Source: Actinomycetes bacterium (GTDB taxonomy: Bacteria; Actinomycetota; Actinomycetes; Mycobacteriales; Mycobacteriaceae). Taken from it: a stretch of DNA of 12,227 nt. The stretch spans positions 1 through 12,227 of the forward strand of contig JAEWRC010000163.1 of NCBI GenBank assembly GCA_023460175.1. Direction: 5' to 3'. This document shows, piece after piece, positions 6,076 to 12,227 of this stretch (the first letter of the stretch is position 1; every line of letters begins with the position of its first letter). The translations under genes were made by a program, and so were the position numbers. Under the pieces are notes generated by a model. That model saw only the letters and a list, made by a program, of their open reading frames with translations. It was not told the DNA's origin and did not search any database.

Positions 6076-6528
6076 TTGCCGCGGTTGCTGATCGTTCATC
6101 ACACACCATCCCCGCACTGCCAGGAGATGTTCGAGGCCGTGCTGTCCGGGGCCTCGGATCCCGACATCGAGGGAGTGGACGTGGTCCGTCGGCCGGCGCT
6201 GTCGGTGTCGACCACCGACTGGCTCGAGGCCGACGGCTACCTACTGGGGACCCCCGCGAACCTCGGTTACATCTCCGGTGCGCTCAAGCACGCGTTCGAC
6301 CAGTCCTACTACCCGCTGCTCGACGCGAGCCGGGGACGCCCGTTCGGGCTGTACATCCACGGCAACGAGGGCACCGAGGGCGCCGAACGCGCGGTCGACG
6401 GCATCACCGCGGGTCTGGGTTGGACGCGCGTGACCGAGACGGTCGTGGTGTCGGGCAAGCCGTCCAAGGACGACCTCGAGGCGTGTTGGAATCTGGGCGG
6501 CACCCTCGCCGCGCAACTGATGGAGTAG
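6076..6528 (+). CDS. Flavodoxin/NADPH-dependent FMN reductase-like protein (Rv2771c-like)
   Basis: The protein is 150 residues from TTG 6076, or 165 from GTG 6031. It begins with a beta strand RLLIVHHTPS followed by HCQEMFEAVLSGA, matching the phosphate-binding loop and first helix of flavodoxin-like folds. The middle has TPANLGYISGALKHAFD, the characteristic FMN-contact loop and helix of the FMN_red family, and FGLYIHGNEGTEGAERAVDG follows as a later loop near the flavin. It is therefore probably a small soluble FMN-binding oxidoreductase; its electron donor and substrate are unknown. From memory it corresponds to Rv2771c, which in M. tuberculosis follows the Rv2772c-like membrane gene directly. 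Here the dehydrogenase gene lies between them and the gene must have its own promoter. It is followed by a hairpin and converges on the CsbD gene. Confidence 0.88.
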   Translation: MPRLLIVHHTPSPHCQEMFEAVLSGASDPDIEGVDVVRRPALSVSTTDWLEADGYLLGTPANLGYISGALKHAFDQSYYPLLDASRGRPFGLYIHGNEGTEGAERAVDGITAGLGWTRVTETVVVSGKPSKDDLEACWNLGGTLAAQLME

Positions 6529-6539
6529 TCCTGAACAGG

Positions 6540-6576
6540 CGAGTCGGCCCGCCACGCTGGGTGACGAGCCGACTCG
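6540..6576. terminator. Bidirectional hairpin between convergent genes
   Basis: CGAGTCGGC (6540-6548) and GCCGACTCG (6568-6576) are perfect 9-bp inverted arms around a 19-base loop. The hairpin lies 11 bp after the flavodoxin-like stop and 11 bp beyond the stop of the convergent CsbD gene. It has no T tract. The position between two convergent genes supports a terminator for both. Confidence 0.65.
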
Positions 6577-6587
6577 GTGGAAACGCA

Positions 6588-6758
6588 TTACTTGAATGCG
6601 TCCTTGACCTTCTCGCCGGCGTCCTTGAGGTTGGACTTGACCTGGTCGAGCTTGCCCTCGTTCTCCTGGCTCTCGTCGCCGCTGGCCCGGCCGGAGGCCT
6701 CCTTGGCCTTGCCGCCGAGATCCTCGAGCTTGTTCTTCGCCTTGTCCATGGCGCTCAT
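6588..6758 (-). CDS. CsbD-family stress protein
   Basis: This is a 56-residue, highly charged, lysine- and glutamate-rich helical protein. It begins MSAMDKAKNKLEDLGGKAKE and contains the family pattern of a short N-terminal helix, a GRASGDES turn and a second amphipathic helix ending VKDAFK. CsbD proteins are small cytosolic stress proteins of unknown mechanism; the founding member belongs to the SigB general stress regulon of Bacillus. The ATG at 6758 has GAGGAG (complement of 6767-6772) eight bases upstream; an internal ATG four codons in is less likely. A GTTT-N17-GGGCAT element upstream looks like a SigF promoter, which fits stress control. The gene diverges from the membrane protein starting at 6869 and converges on the flavodoxin-like gene, with a shared hairpin between. 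Confidence 0.93.
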   Translation of the reverse strand: MSAMDKAKNKLEDLGGKAKEASGRASGDESQENEGKLDQVKSNLKDAGEKVKDAFK

Positions 6759-6812
6759 GGGATCAACTCCTCTGCTCGCTGCCCGACCGGGTCGGCCGGG
6801 CTCGGGCTGTGT

Positions 6813-6839
6813 ATGCCCGCCCGGTGTCGTCGGCGAAAC
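6813..6839 (-). promoter_or_regulatory. SigF-like stress promoter of the CsbD gene
   Basis: On the - strand GTTT (complement of 6836-6839) and GGGCAT (complement of 6813-6818) are separated by 17 bases. The mycobacterial SigF consensus is roughly GTTT-N15-17-GGGTAT, so one -10 base differs. A start near 6806 would leave a leader of about 48 bases containing a small GC-rich hairpin (CCGAC-CGG-GTCGG, about 6783-6795). Control of a CsbD gene by a SigB/SigF-type factor is plausible from the family, but is inferred here. Confidence 0.5.
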
Positions 6840-6855
6840 ATCCGGCGCGGCGCGG

Positions 6856-6868
6856 TAGCCTCAGCGGC
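6856..6868 (+). promoter_or_regulatory. Candidate leaderless promoter (-10 box TAGCCT)
   Basis: TAGCCT at 6856-6861 fits TANNNT and is followed by exactly seven bases before the GTG at 6869, the same geometry as the element before dapB. No Shine-Dalgarno precedes this GTG. The region where a -35 would lie overlaps the -35 of the divergent SigF-like promoter. Confidence 0.5.
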
Positions 6869-7321
6869 GTGCCCGGAATGGCTGAACTCGCGTTAGGTGC
6901 CGCCCCGATCGCCGGAGGCGCGCTGCTCGGACTGGTGGCCGGCAACATCAAGGGCCCGGACGTGCGCGCGGCAATCCAAGCGGATATGGAACTGCTCGAG
7001 CGCCTGCCGCCCGAACAGGTGGAGCGCCGCGCGGCGCTGCAACGCGCCATCGACATGCGCATCGACGACATCGTCGCCGGGGTCGAGAAGAACCGCGAGA
7101 TCCGCGCGCTGGCCGCGTCCTACAGCGGCAATTGGCGCGACATCGTCGTGTTCGTGTGCGCGGTGCTGTTCACCATCGTGTGGTGGAACGTCAGCCACAG
7201 CCGGACCAACTGGATGCTGATGTTCGTCGTCCTCATCGCGCTGTCGATCGTCGCGGCGATCTACGCCGCGCGCGGAATCTTCCGCAGCGTCGCCAGTTTC
7301 ATGCACTCGCGTCGACGCTGA
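6869..7321 (+). CDS. Conserved-type membrane protein of unknown function
   Basis: The protein is 150 residues from GTG 6869; ATG 6878 (three codons later) is an alternative, and the open frame continues upstream to 6809 across the divergent promoter. The N-terminus (about residues 5-25) is glycine/alanine-rich and weakly hydrophobic. A charged helical stretch follows (about 31-82, with LLERLPPEQVERRAALQRAI), then two membrane helices (about 91-107 and 114-134) and a basic end, SRRR. I do not recognise a family. GTG 6869 is preferred because a TANNNT box lies seven bases upstream and there is no ribosome site, suggesting a leaderless message. The stop abuts the transporter start, so the two genes are probably co-transcribed. 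Head-to-head placement with a stress gene may be coincidental. Confidence 0.85.
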   Translation: MPGMAELALGAAPIAGGALLGLVAGNIKGPDVRAAIQADMELLERLPPEQVERRAALQRAIDMRIDDIVAGVEKNREIRALAASYSGNWRDIVVFVCAVLFTIVWWNVSHSRTNWMLMFVVLIALSIVAAIYAARGIFRSVASFMHSRRR

Positions 7322-8578
7322 GTGGTGAAAGAGGAGAAGCGCGCCGGCTTCCGGGCCGAGTACGAGCACGATCTCGAGCGCGAACTCGACGGCGCCGTGG
7401 AGATCCGTCCGCCGGTCATGGTGGCCGGTGGGGCGTTGCTGATCGTCGCGGTCATCCTGACCGCGCTGAATCTGCGTCCGGCGATCACCAGCGTCGGCCC
7501 GCTGTTGGGGGAGATGCGCGGTTCGCTGGGCGTCTCGGCGACGTGGGCCGGGGTGCTGACCACCCTGCCCGGACTGTGTTTCGCCGCGGCCGGCCTGACC
7601 GCGCCGTGGCTGTCCCGCCGCATCGGGTTGGGGCATGCCATTTCGGTGGCGCTGGGCGTGCTGACGATCGGACTGCTCGTGCGGGTGCTCGACGGGCCCT
7701 ACGTCGTCATCGGCGGAACCTTGGTGGCCACCGCGGGCATCGCGCTGGCCAACGTGCTGATCCCGGTCGTGATCAAGGGGTCGTTCCCGGCGCGGATCGG
7801 GCTGATGACCGGTATCTACACCGCCGCCCTGCAGGGCGGCGGCGCGCTGGGCTCCGGGGTGACGCCTCTGCTCGACGACGTCCTCGGCGGCTGGCGGGCG
7901 GCCCTGGGCAGCTGGGCGGTGGTCGCGGCGCTGGCCCTGCTGCTGTGGCTGTTGGGGGCCCGCCAGCTCGCCCGGGCCGCACCCGTATCCGTCGACCCCG
8001 CGGCGCGACCGCGCTCGCTGCTGCGCAATCGACTGGCCTGGACCATCACGCTGTTCTTCGGCTGTCAGTCGTTGCTGGCCTACATCGTGATGGGGTGGCT
8101 GCCCGAGGTGTTCATCGACCACGGTGTCAGCCAGACCAACGCCGGGCTGCTGGTGGGGTTGGTCTCGCTGCTGGCCGTGCCGATCAGCCTGGTCATCGCC
8201 CCGCTGGCGGCCCGGCAACGCCACCAGAGCGGGTGGATCGTGGCGTTGGGCGCGATCGGCTTCGTCGGCATGATCGGGTTGGCGCTCGACCCCGGTGCCG
8301 CGCCGCTGCTGTGGAGCATCCTGGTGGGTCTGGGGATGAGCGTGTTCTCCCTGGCGCTGGCCGTCATCGCATTGCGGGCGCGCACCCCCGAGGACACCGC
8401 CCAGCTGTCCGGCATGGTGCAGGGGTTCGGGTATCTGCTGGCCGGTATCGGCCCGTTGCTGTTCGGCCTGCTGCACGACCTGACCGGTGGTTGGACCGCC
8501 CCGTGGACGATGGCGCTGGCGGTGTACGCGGTGCAGATGGTCGCCGGCGCGATGGCCGGGCGCCATCGGTACGTGTGA
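7322..8578 (+). CDS. MFS transporter, CynX/NimT-like
   Basis: This 418-residue major facilitator has about twelve membrane helices and a charged cytoplasmic N-terminus of about 30 residues. LNLRPAITSVGPL (residues 49-61), followed by AGVLTTLPGLCF, is the signature of the CynX/NimT branch, named for E. coli cyanate transport and 2-nitroimidazole efflux. The LSRRIGLGHA loop corresponds to the motif-A region between helices 2 and 3. The substrate cannot be predicted; many members of this branch are uncharacterised. The GTG at 7322 directly follows the stop of the preceding gene; GTG 7325 is equally possible, and neither has a good ribosome site, so re-initiation after the membrane-protein gene is likely. 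A weak 5-bp hairpin (8593-8605) lies after the stop. Confidence 0.92.
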   Translation: MVKEEKRAGFRAEYEHDLERELDGAVEIRPPVMVAGGALLIVAVILTALNLRPAITSVGPLLGEMRGSLGVSATWAGVLTTLPGLCFAAAGLTAPWLSRRIGLGHAISVALGVLTIGLLVRVLDGPYVVIGGTLVATAGIALANVLIPVVIKGSFPARIGLMTGIYTAALQGGGALGSGVTPLLDDVLGGWRAALGSWAVVAALALLLWLLGARQLARAAPVSVDPAARPRSLLRNRLAWTITLFFGCQSLLAYIVMGWLPEVFIDHGVSQTNAGLLVGLVSLLAVPISLVIAPLAARQRHQSGWIVALGAIGFVGMIGLALDPGAAPLLWSILVGLGMSVFSLALAVIALRARTPEDTAQLSGMVQGFGYLLAGIGPLLFGLLHDLTGGWTAPWTMALAVYAVQMVAGAMAGRHRYV

Positions 8579-8649
8579 TTTCCGGTTAGGGACCCGACCT
8601 TCGGGACATTGCGGGATCATGGGGTGATTGACGGCGCTGGGGGGCGCGG

Positions 8650-11600
8650 ATGGTCAGTCCGGTCAGCGAGGCCACCGATCGGTGCGGGGCGTGCGGGAAC
8701 GACCTGCGGGCGCAGGCGCGGTTCTGCGACGCCTGCGGTGCGCCGGTGGCCCCGCGCCCGCCGGTCGGCGAACACAAGCAGGTAACCGTGCTGTTCGCCG
8801 ACGTCGTGGGATCGATGAAGCTGGCGGCGACCCTGGACGCCGAACGACTCCAGGCCATCATGAACGAGTTGTTCAACCGCGCGGCCGCAGTGGTGCAGCG
8901 CTACCAGGGCACGGTCGACAAGTTCACCGGCGACGGCCTGATGGCCCTGTTCGGCGCGCCGGTGGCGCTCGAGGATCACGCCCTGCGCGGCTGCATCGCG
9001 GCGTTGGAGATCCAGGCGGCGGCCGACGACATCGCCGTCGGGGTGGCCCGGTGCGACGGAGTCGCGCTGCAGATCCGCGTTGGACTGAACTCCGGCGACG
9101 TGATCGCCGGTGAAATCGGTTGGGGCCGAGGTGGCTACACCGCCGTCGGCCATCCGGTCGGGATCGCGCAGCGGATGGAGGCGGGCGCCCGCCCGGGTGA
9201 GGTGCTGTGTTCGCTGTCCACCGCGCGCCTCATCGAGCACGCCACCCGGCTCGGCCCCATCGAGGCCGTCACGGCCAAGGGCGTGGACGCCCCGGTACCG
9301 GCGCGGCAACTGCTCGCGGTGGAATCCGGTCAGGTGGTGTCGCGGCGCGACGACGGGGCGATGCTCGGCCGGGACGCCGAGTTCGACCGGCTGCGTGCGG
9401 TTTTCGACGCCGGCGGGGGGCTGGTCGGGGTCATCGGCGCACCCGGGTTGGGCAAGAGTCGGCTGGTCGACGAGTTCGTCGCGTTCGCCACGGACCGCGG
9501 CGCCCAGACCGTCATCGCCCGATGTGAATCGCACACCGCGGCGGTCCCGTTCCGAGTGCTGTCGCGGATGCTGCGCGCATTGTTCGGCGTGGAGGGACTT
9601 CCCGACACCCAAGCCGCCGAACGCATCGTCGGCTGCTTCGGCGAGACCTCGCCGCCCCCCGACGACATGAACATCCTGTTCGACGTCATGGGGATCGCCG
9701 CTCCCGCTCAGGAGGTCAGCGTCGACGGCCGCCGGCGCCGTCTGGTCGAGTTGATGGCGCAGGCGCACCGGATGCGCCCCGCGCGAACGGTGTTCATCAT
9801 CGAGGACGCGCACTGGATCGACGCGCCCAGCGACGACGTGCTGGCCGAGTTCGGGGCGACCCTGGCCGGGTCGTCGATGTTGGTCGAGACGTGCCGCCCG
9901 GAGTTCGAGGGGGCGCTGCGCCGCCGCGCCGAGCACACGATCACGCTGCGGCCGTTGACCGCTGCGTCGTCGATGCGGCTGGCCCACCGGCTGCTCGGGT
10001 CCGACCCGTCGACGGTCGGTCTGGCCGACCGGATAGCCGTTGCCGCAGCGGGTAATCCGTTCTTTGTCGAGGAGATCGTCCGGGATCTGGCCGGTCGCGG
10101 TGTGCTCTCGGGCGGTCGCGGTGGCTATCGGCTCACCGGCGCCGTCGAGCGCATCGAGGTGCCCGCCACCGTCCAGGCCGTGCTGGCCGCCCGCATCGAT
10201 CGGCTGGGCGCGGAGACGAAGTCCGTCCTGAACGCCGCGGCGGTGATCGGAACCCGCTTCGACATCGCCACGCTGCAGGCGCTGCGACCGGACGGGGTGA
10301 CCGCGCGGCTCGCCGAACTGGTCTCCGCGGAGCTCATCGACCAGATCGAATTCGTTCCGCGCCAGCGGTATTGCTTCCGGCACCCGCTGGTGCGCACCGT
10401 GGCCTACGAATCGCAGTTGAGCGCCAATCGCGCCCAGGCGCATCGCCGGCTCGCGGCGGCCATCGAGGCCCGCGACCCGGGCGCCGACGAGAACGCCACG
10501 CTGATCGCCACCCACCTCGAGGCGGCGGGCGCGTTGGTGGAGGCCTACCACTGGCACATGCGCGCCGCGGAGTGGCTGCGGCCCCGCGATCTTCTCGCCG
10601 CCCGTGCGCAGTGGGGGAGCGCGCAGCGCATCGCCGACCTGCTGGCCGATGACCACCCGGAAGCGACCGCGCGGCAGATCGCGCCGCGCACCATGCTGAC
10701 CTCGACGCTGCTGTACGTGGGCGGTGACGACATCCACGCCGAGCGGCGCTACCGCGAGCTGCGGGAGTTGGCCCCGCGCATCGGCGATCAGCGCTCACTG
10801 GCGCTGGCCACCGCCGGCCACATCTGGTCGTTGAGCGTCAACGACATTCGCGTCCCGGAGGCCGCGGAGCTGGCGTCGGAGCTCGAGGAAATGCTCGACG
10901 GTATGGACTGCGACGCGGCGACGACGGCGATCATCCTCAACTCGGTGGCCTTCGCGCGCTTCGCGAACTGCGACTTTCACGGCGCCCTGCGGGCCGCGGA
11001 GGCCATCGCCGGCCTGCCAGGTGAACCGGTCAAGGCCGAGCAGGTATCGGCCGACGGGCTGCGCGGGGCCGTCGAGATCTGCCTGGGCCGTACCGAGCGG
11101 GGCCGCCGGCGGCTGCAGGAGATCGCGACCGCCTTCGAACTGCACCCGGTGCGCCATGCGGGTGTGCTGGTGTACCTGGGTTTTCTCACGGCGTTCGGCA
11201 TGTACGGGGGCGACGAGTGGATCCCCGTCATGCGCGATGTGCTCCGACGGGCGGAGGCTTTCGGCGATCTGTGCGGCGTCAACATCGCCGAATGGACGTA
11301 CGGCACCGTGCTGCTGCGCGCGGCGGACCGGCGCTCGGCGGAGGCCATCGAGGTACTGACCCGGGCGCGGGACCGGATCGAAGAGCACAAGATGGGCACC
11401 TTCGCGCTGCCGGTGCTCATCGCGGACCTGGCTCGCGAGGCCGCCCGCACCGGGCGTCGCGACCACGCCCTGCACGAGCTACGCACGCAGGTAGCTCTGC
11501 ACCTGGCCAACGGGACGTGGTTCTTCCTGGGCTACCCGGCCGAGCCGCTCGTCGAGTTGCTGCTCGACCGCGGGTCGGACGACGAAGTGGCGGAGGCCCG

Positions 11601-11808
11601 CCGCGTCCTGGACACCTGGCAGTCGCACCGCCCGGGTCTCGCCGTGCTGGATCTGTGGTGGTACCGGTGCTGCGCGCTGCTGGCCAAGACCGACGGCGAC
11701 CGCCGGGCGTACGCCGAGCGGGCCCGGCGGTACCTGGAGCTGTGCCAACGGCTCGACGCCCGCGGCCGCCTGCCCGACGCGCACCGCATGGCCGCAGACA
11801 CCGGCTGA
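8650..11808 (+). CDS. Zinc-ribbon / class III nucleotide cyclase / STAND ATPase / TPR-like signalling protein
   Basis: This 1052-residue multidomain protein starts with a zinc ribbon (Cys12, Cys15, Cys26, Cys29). A class III cyclase domain follows (about 42-222): metal-binding Asp51 (LFADVVGS) and Asp95 (TGDG), 44 residues apart as in known cyclases, with Lys91 and Thr164 as the purine-selecting pair expected for class IIIb. Arg175 of the transition-state pair is present, but the partner Asn position is Gly171. A STAND/AAA-type ATPase follows, with Walker A GAPGLGKS (263-270), Walker B VFIIEDAHW (381-389) and GNPFFVEEI (468-476), then a helical TPR-like region to the end. There is no LuxR helix-turn-helix, unlike several M. 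tuberculosis cyclase-ATPases. No membrane helix was seen. It probably senses a ligand through the repeats and makes cAMP, if active. ATG 8650 follows a G-rich ribosome site. The glycosyltransferase gene follows after 21 bp. Confidence 0.93.
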   Translation: MVSPVSEATDRCGACGNDLRAQARFCDACGAPVAPRPPVGEHKQVTVLFADVVGSMKLAATLDAERLQAIMNELFNRAAAVVQRYQGTVDKFTGDGLMALFGAPVALEDHALRGCIAALEIQAAADDIAVGVARCDGVALQIRVGLNSGDVIAGEIGWGRGGYTAVGHPVGIAQRMEAGARPGEVLCSLSTARLIEHATRLGPIEAVTAKGVDAPVPARQLLAVESGQVVSRRDDGAMLGRDAEFDRLRAVFDAGGGLVGVIGAPGLGKSRLVDEFVAFATDRGAQTVIARCESHTAAVPFRVLSRMLRALFGVEGLPDTQAAERIVGCFGETSPPPDDMNILFDVMGIAAPAQEVSVDGRRRRLVELMAQAHRMRPARTVFIIEDAHWIDAPSDDVLAEFGATLAGSSMLVETCRPEFEGALRRRAEHTITLRPLTAASSMRLAHRLLGSDPSTVGLADRIAVAAAGNPFFVEEIVRDLAGRGVLSGGRGGYRLTGAVERIEVPATVQAVLAARIDRLGAETKSVLNAAAVIGTRFDIATLQALRPDGVTARLAELVSAELIDQIEFVPRQRYCFRHPLVRTVAYESQLSANRAQAHRRLAAAIEARDPGADENATLIATHLEAAGALVEAYHWHMRAAEWLRPRDLLAARAQWGSAQRIADLLADDHPEATARQIAPRTMLTSTLLYVGGDDIHAERRYRELRELAPRIGDQRSLALATAGHIWSLSVNDIRVPEAAELASELEEMLDGMDCDAATTAIILNSVAFARFANCDFHGALRAAEAIAGLPGEPVKAEQVSADGLRGAVEICLGRTERGRRRLQEIATAFELHPVRHAGVLVYLGFLTAFGMYGGDEWIPVMRDVLRRAEAFGDLCGVNIAEWTYGTVLLRAADRRSAEAIEVLTRARDRIEEHKMGTFALPVLIADLAREAARTGRRDHALHELRTQVALHLANGTWFFLGYPAEPLVELLLDRGSDDEVAEARRVLDTWQSHRPGLAVLDLWWYRCCALLAKTDGDRRAYAERARRYLELCQRLDARGRLPDAHRMAADTG

Positions 11809-11829
11809 CCGCACGGAAAGGAGAACCCG

Positions 11830-12227
11830 ATGGCGACGATCCTGGCCTACACCTCGCCGGCGATGGGACACATGCTGCCGATCAGCGCGCTGCTCTGCGA
11901 GCTGGCGCGCCGCGGCCACACCGTCGTGCTGCGCACCCTGTCGAGCTGCGTGCCCCTTGCGCGCGACCTCGGCTTCTACGCCGACGCCATCGATCCCCGC
12001 ATCGAGGAGATCGAACTCGACGACTGGAAGGGCGCCAACCAGCGCCGCGCCCTGGAGCTCGGGGTGGCCGTGTTCGCCCGGCGCGCCCCCTTCGAGGCGG
12101 CCGACCTGGCCGACGCGGTCGCCGAAGCCCACCCCGACGCCGTGCTGGTGGACGTGAACTGCTGGGGCGCGCTGTCGGCCGCCGAGGTCGGGGGCCTGCC
12201 GTGGGCGTGCTTCGCGCCGTACACCCC
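11830..12227 (+). CDS. GT-B fold glycosyltransferase (GT1/MGT-like), N-terminal part, truncated by window end
   Basis: An open frame of 132 complete codons runs off the window without a stop. The start reads ILAYTSPAMGHMLPISALL and then ELARRGHTVVLRT, the standard first strand, glycine/histidine loop and helix of the acceptor-binding half of GT1-family enzymes such as macrolide and other natural-product glycosyltransferases. Residues 104-109 (AVLVDV) and 122-130 (GLPWACFAP) fit the later strands of the same half. The donor-binding C-terminal half lies outside the window, so donor and acceptor cannot be inferred. The ATG has a strong ribosome site, AAAGGAG (11817-11823), six bases upstream. 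The 21-bp gap from the cyclase gene suggests one operon. Glycosylation of a lipid, a secondary metabolite or a xenobiotic are all possible. Confidence 0.87.
   Translation, partial: MATILAYTSPAMGHMLPISALLCELARRGHTVVLRTLSSCVPLARDLGFYADAIDPRIEEIELDDWKGANQRRALELGVAVFARRAPFEAADLADAVAEAHPDAVLVDVNCWGALSAAEVGGLPWACFAPYT

Noticed and set aside
8593..8605. CCCGA-CCT-TCGGG hairpin after the MFS gene as a terminator
   Set aside because: The stem is only five base pairs with a three-base loop and no T tract, which is too weak to call in DNA of this composition.
6893..8620. 575-codon open frame on the - strand opposite the membrane protein and MFS genes
   Set aside because: The product is dominated by Gln, Arg, His, Gly and Pro without any domain, and it lies opposite two genes with clear membrane helices. 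It is a shadow of high GC content.
8617..10737. 706-codon open frame on the - strand opposite the cyclase gene
   Set aside because: It is antisense to a gene with clear domain motifs. Its product is Arg/Gly/His/Asp-rich with no recognisable domain or hydrophobic core, as expected from a GC-rich complement lacking stops.

Overview
The window is high-GC actinobacterial DNA, almost certainly from a Mycobacterium/Mycolicibacterium species. The main reasons are a mammalian-cell-entry (mce) operon tail with a lipoprotein MceE, a dihydrodipicolinate reductase of the mycobacterial type, homologues of the genes that I recall lying next to dapB in M. tuberculosis (Rv2772c, Rv2771c), and TANNNT-type leaderless promoters. 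The species cannot be fixed from sequence alone.

Positions 1-3900 are the 3' end of an mce operon on the + strand: the last codons of a probable mceC (through a 22-base C run), then mceD, mceE and mceF, with overlapping or abutting start/stop codons. These encode periplasmic/envelope subunits of a lipid importer whose YrbE permeases and first Mce subunits lie upstream of the window. No mam/mas accessory genes follow mceF. Instead, 10 bp later, comes dapB (lysine/meso-diaminopimelate synthesis), overlapped by a small two-helix membrane protein with a TPR-like tail (to 5100). A TANNNT -10 box formed partly by the mceF stop codon suggests that dapB has its own, leaderless, transcript.

Positions 5106-6528 hold a short-chain dehydrogenase on the - strand with an unusual Y-x6-K active-site spacing and, divergent from it, a flavodoxin/FMN-reductase-like protein. 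Between them is a 223-bp, locally AT-rich intergenic region. The dehydrogenase sits between two genes that I recall as neighbours in M. tuberculosis, so it looks like an insertion in this lineage.

Positions 6540-8578 hold a bidirectional terminator-like hairpin, a 56-residue CsbD-family stress protein on the - strand with a SigF-like promoter, and a divergent + strand pair: an unknown two-helix membrane protein (again apparently leaderless) and a CynX/NimT-type MFS transporter.

Positions 8650-12227 hold a 1052-residue multidomain signalling protein (zinc ribbon, class III nucleotide cyclase, STAND-type ATPase, TPR-like helices) whose cyclase site lacks the usual transition-state asparagine. 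It is followed after 21 bp by the 5' part of a GT-B glycosyltransferase with a strong ribosome-binding site, probably in the same operon. No RNA genes, insertion sequences, CRISPR arrays or attachment sites were seen.
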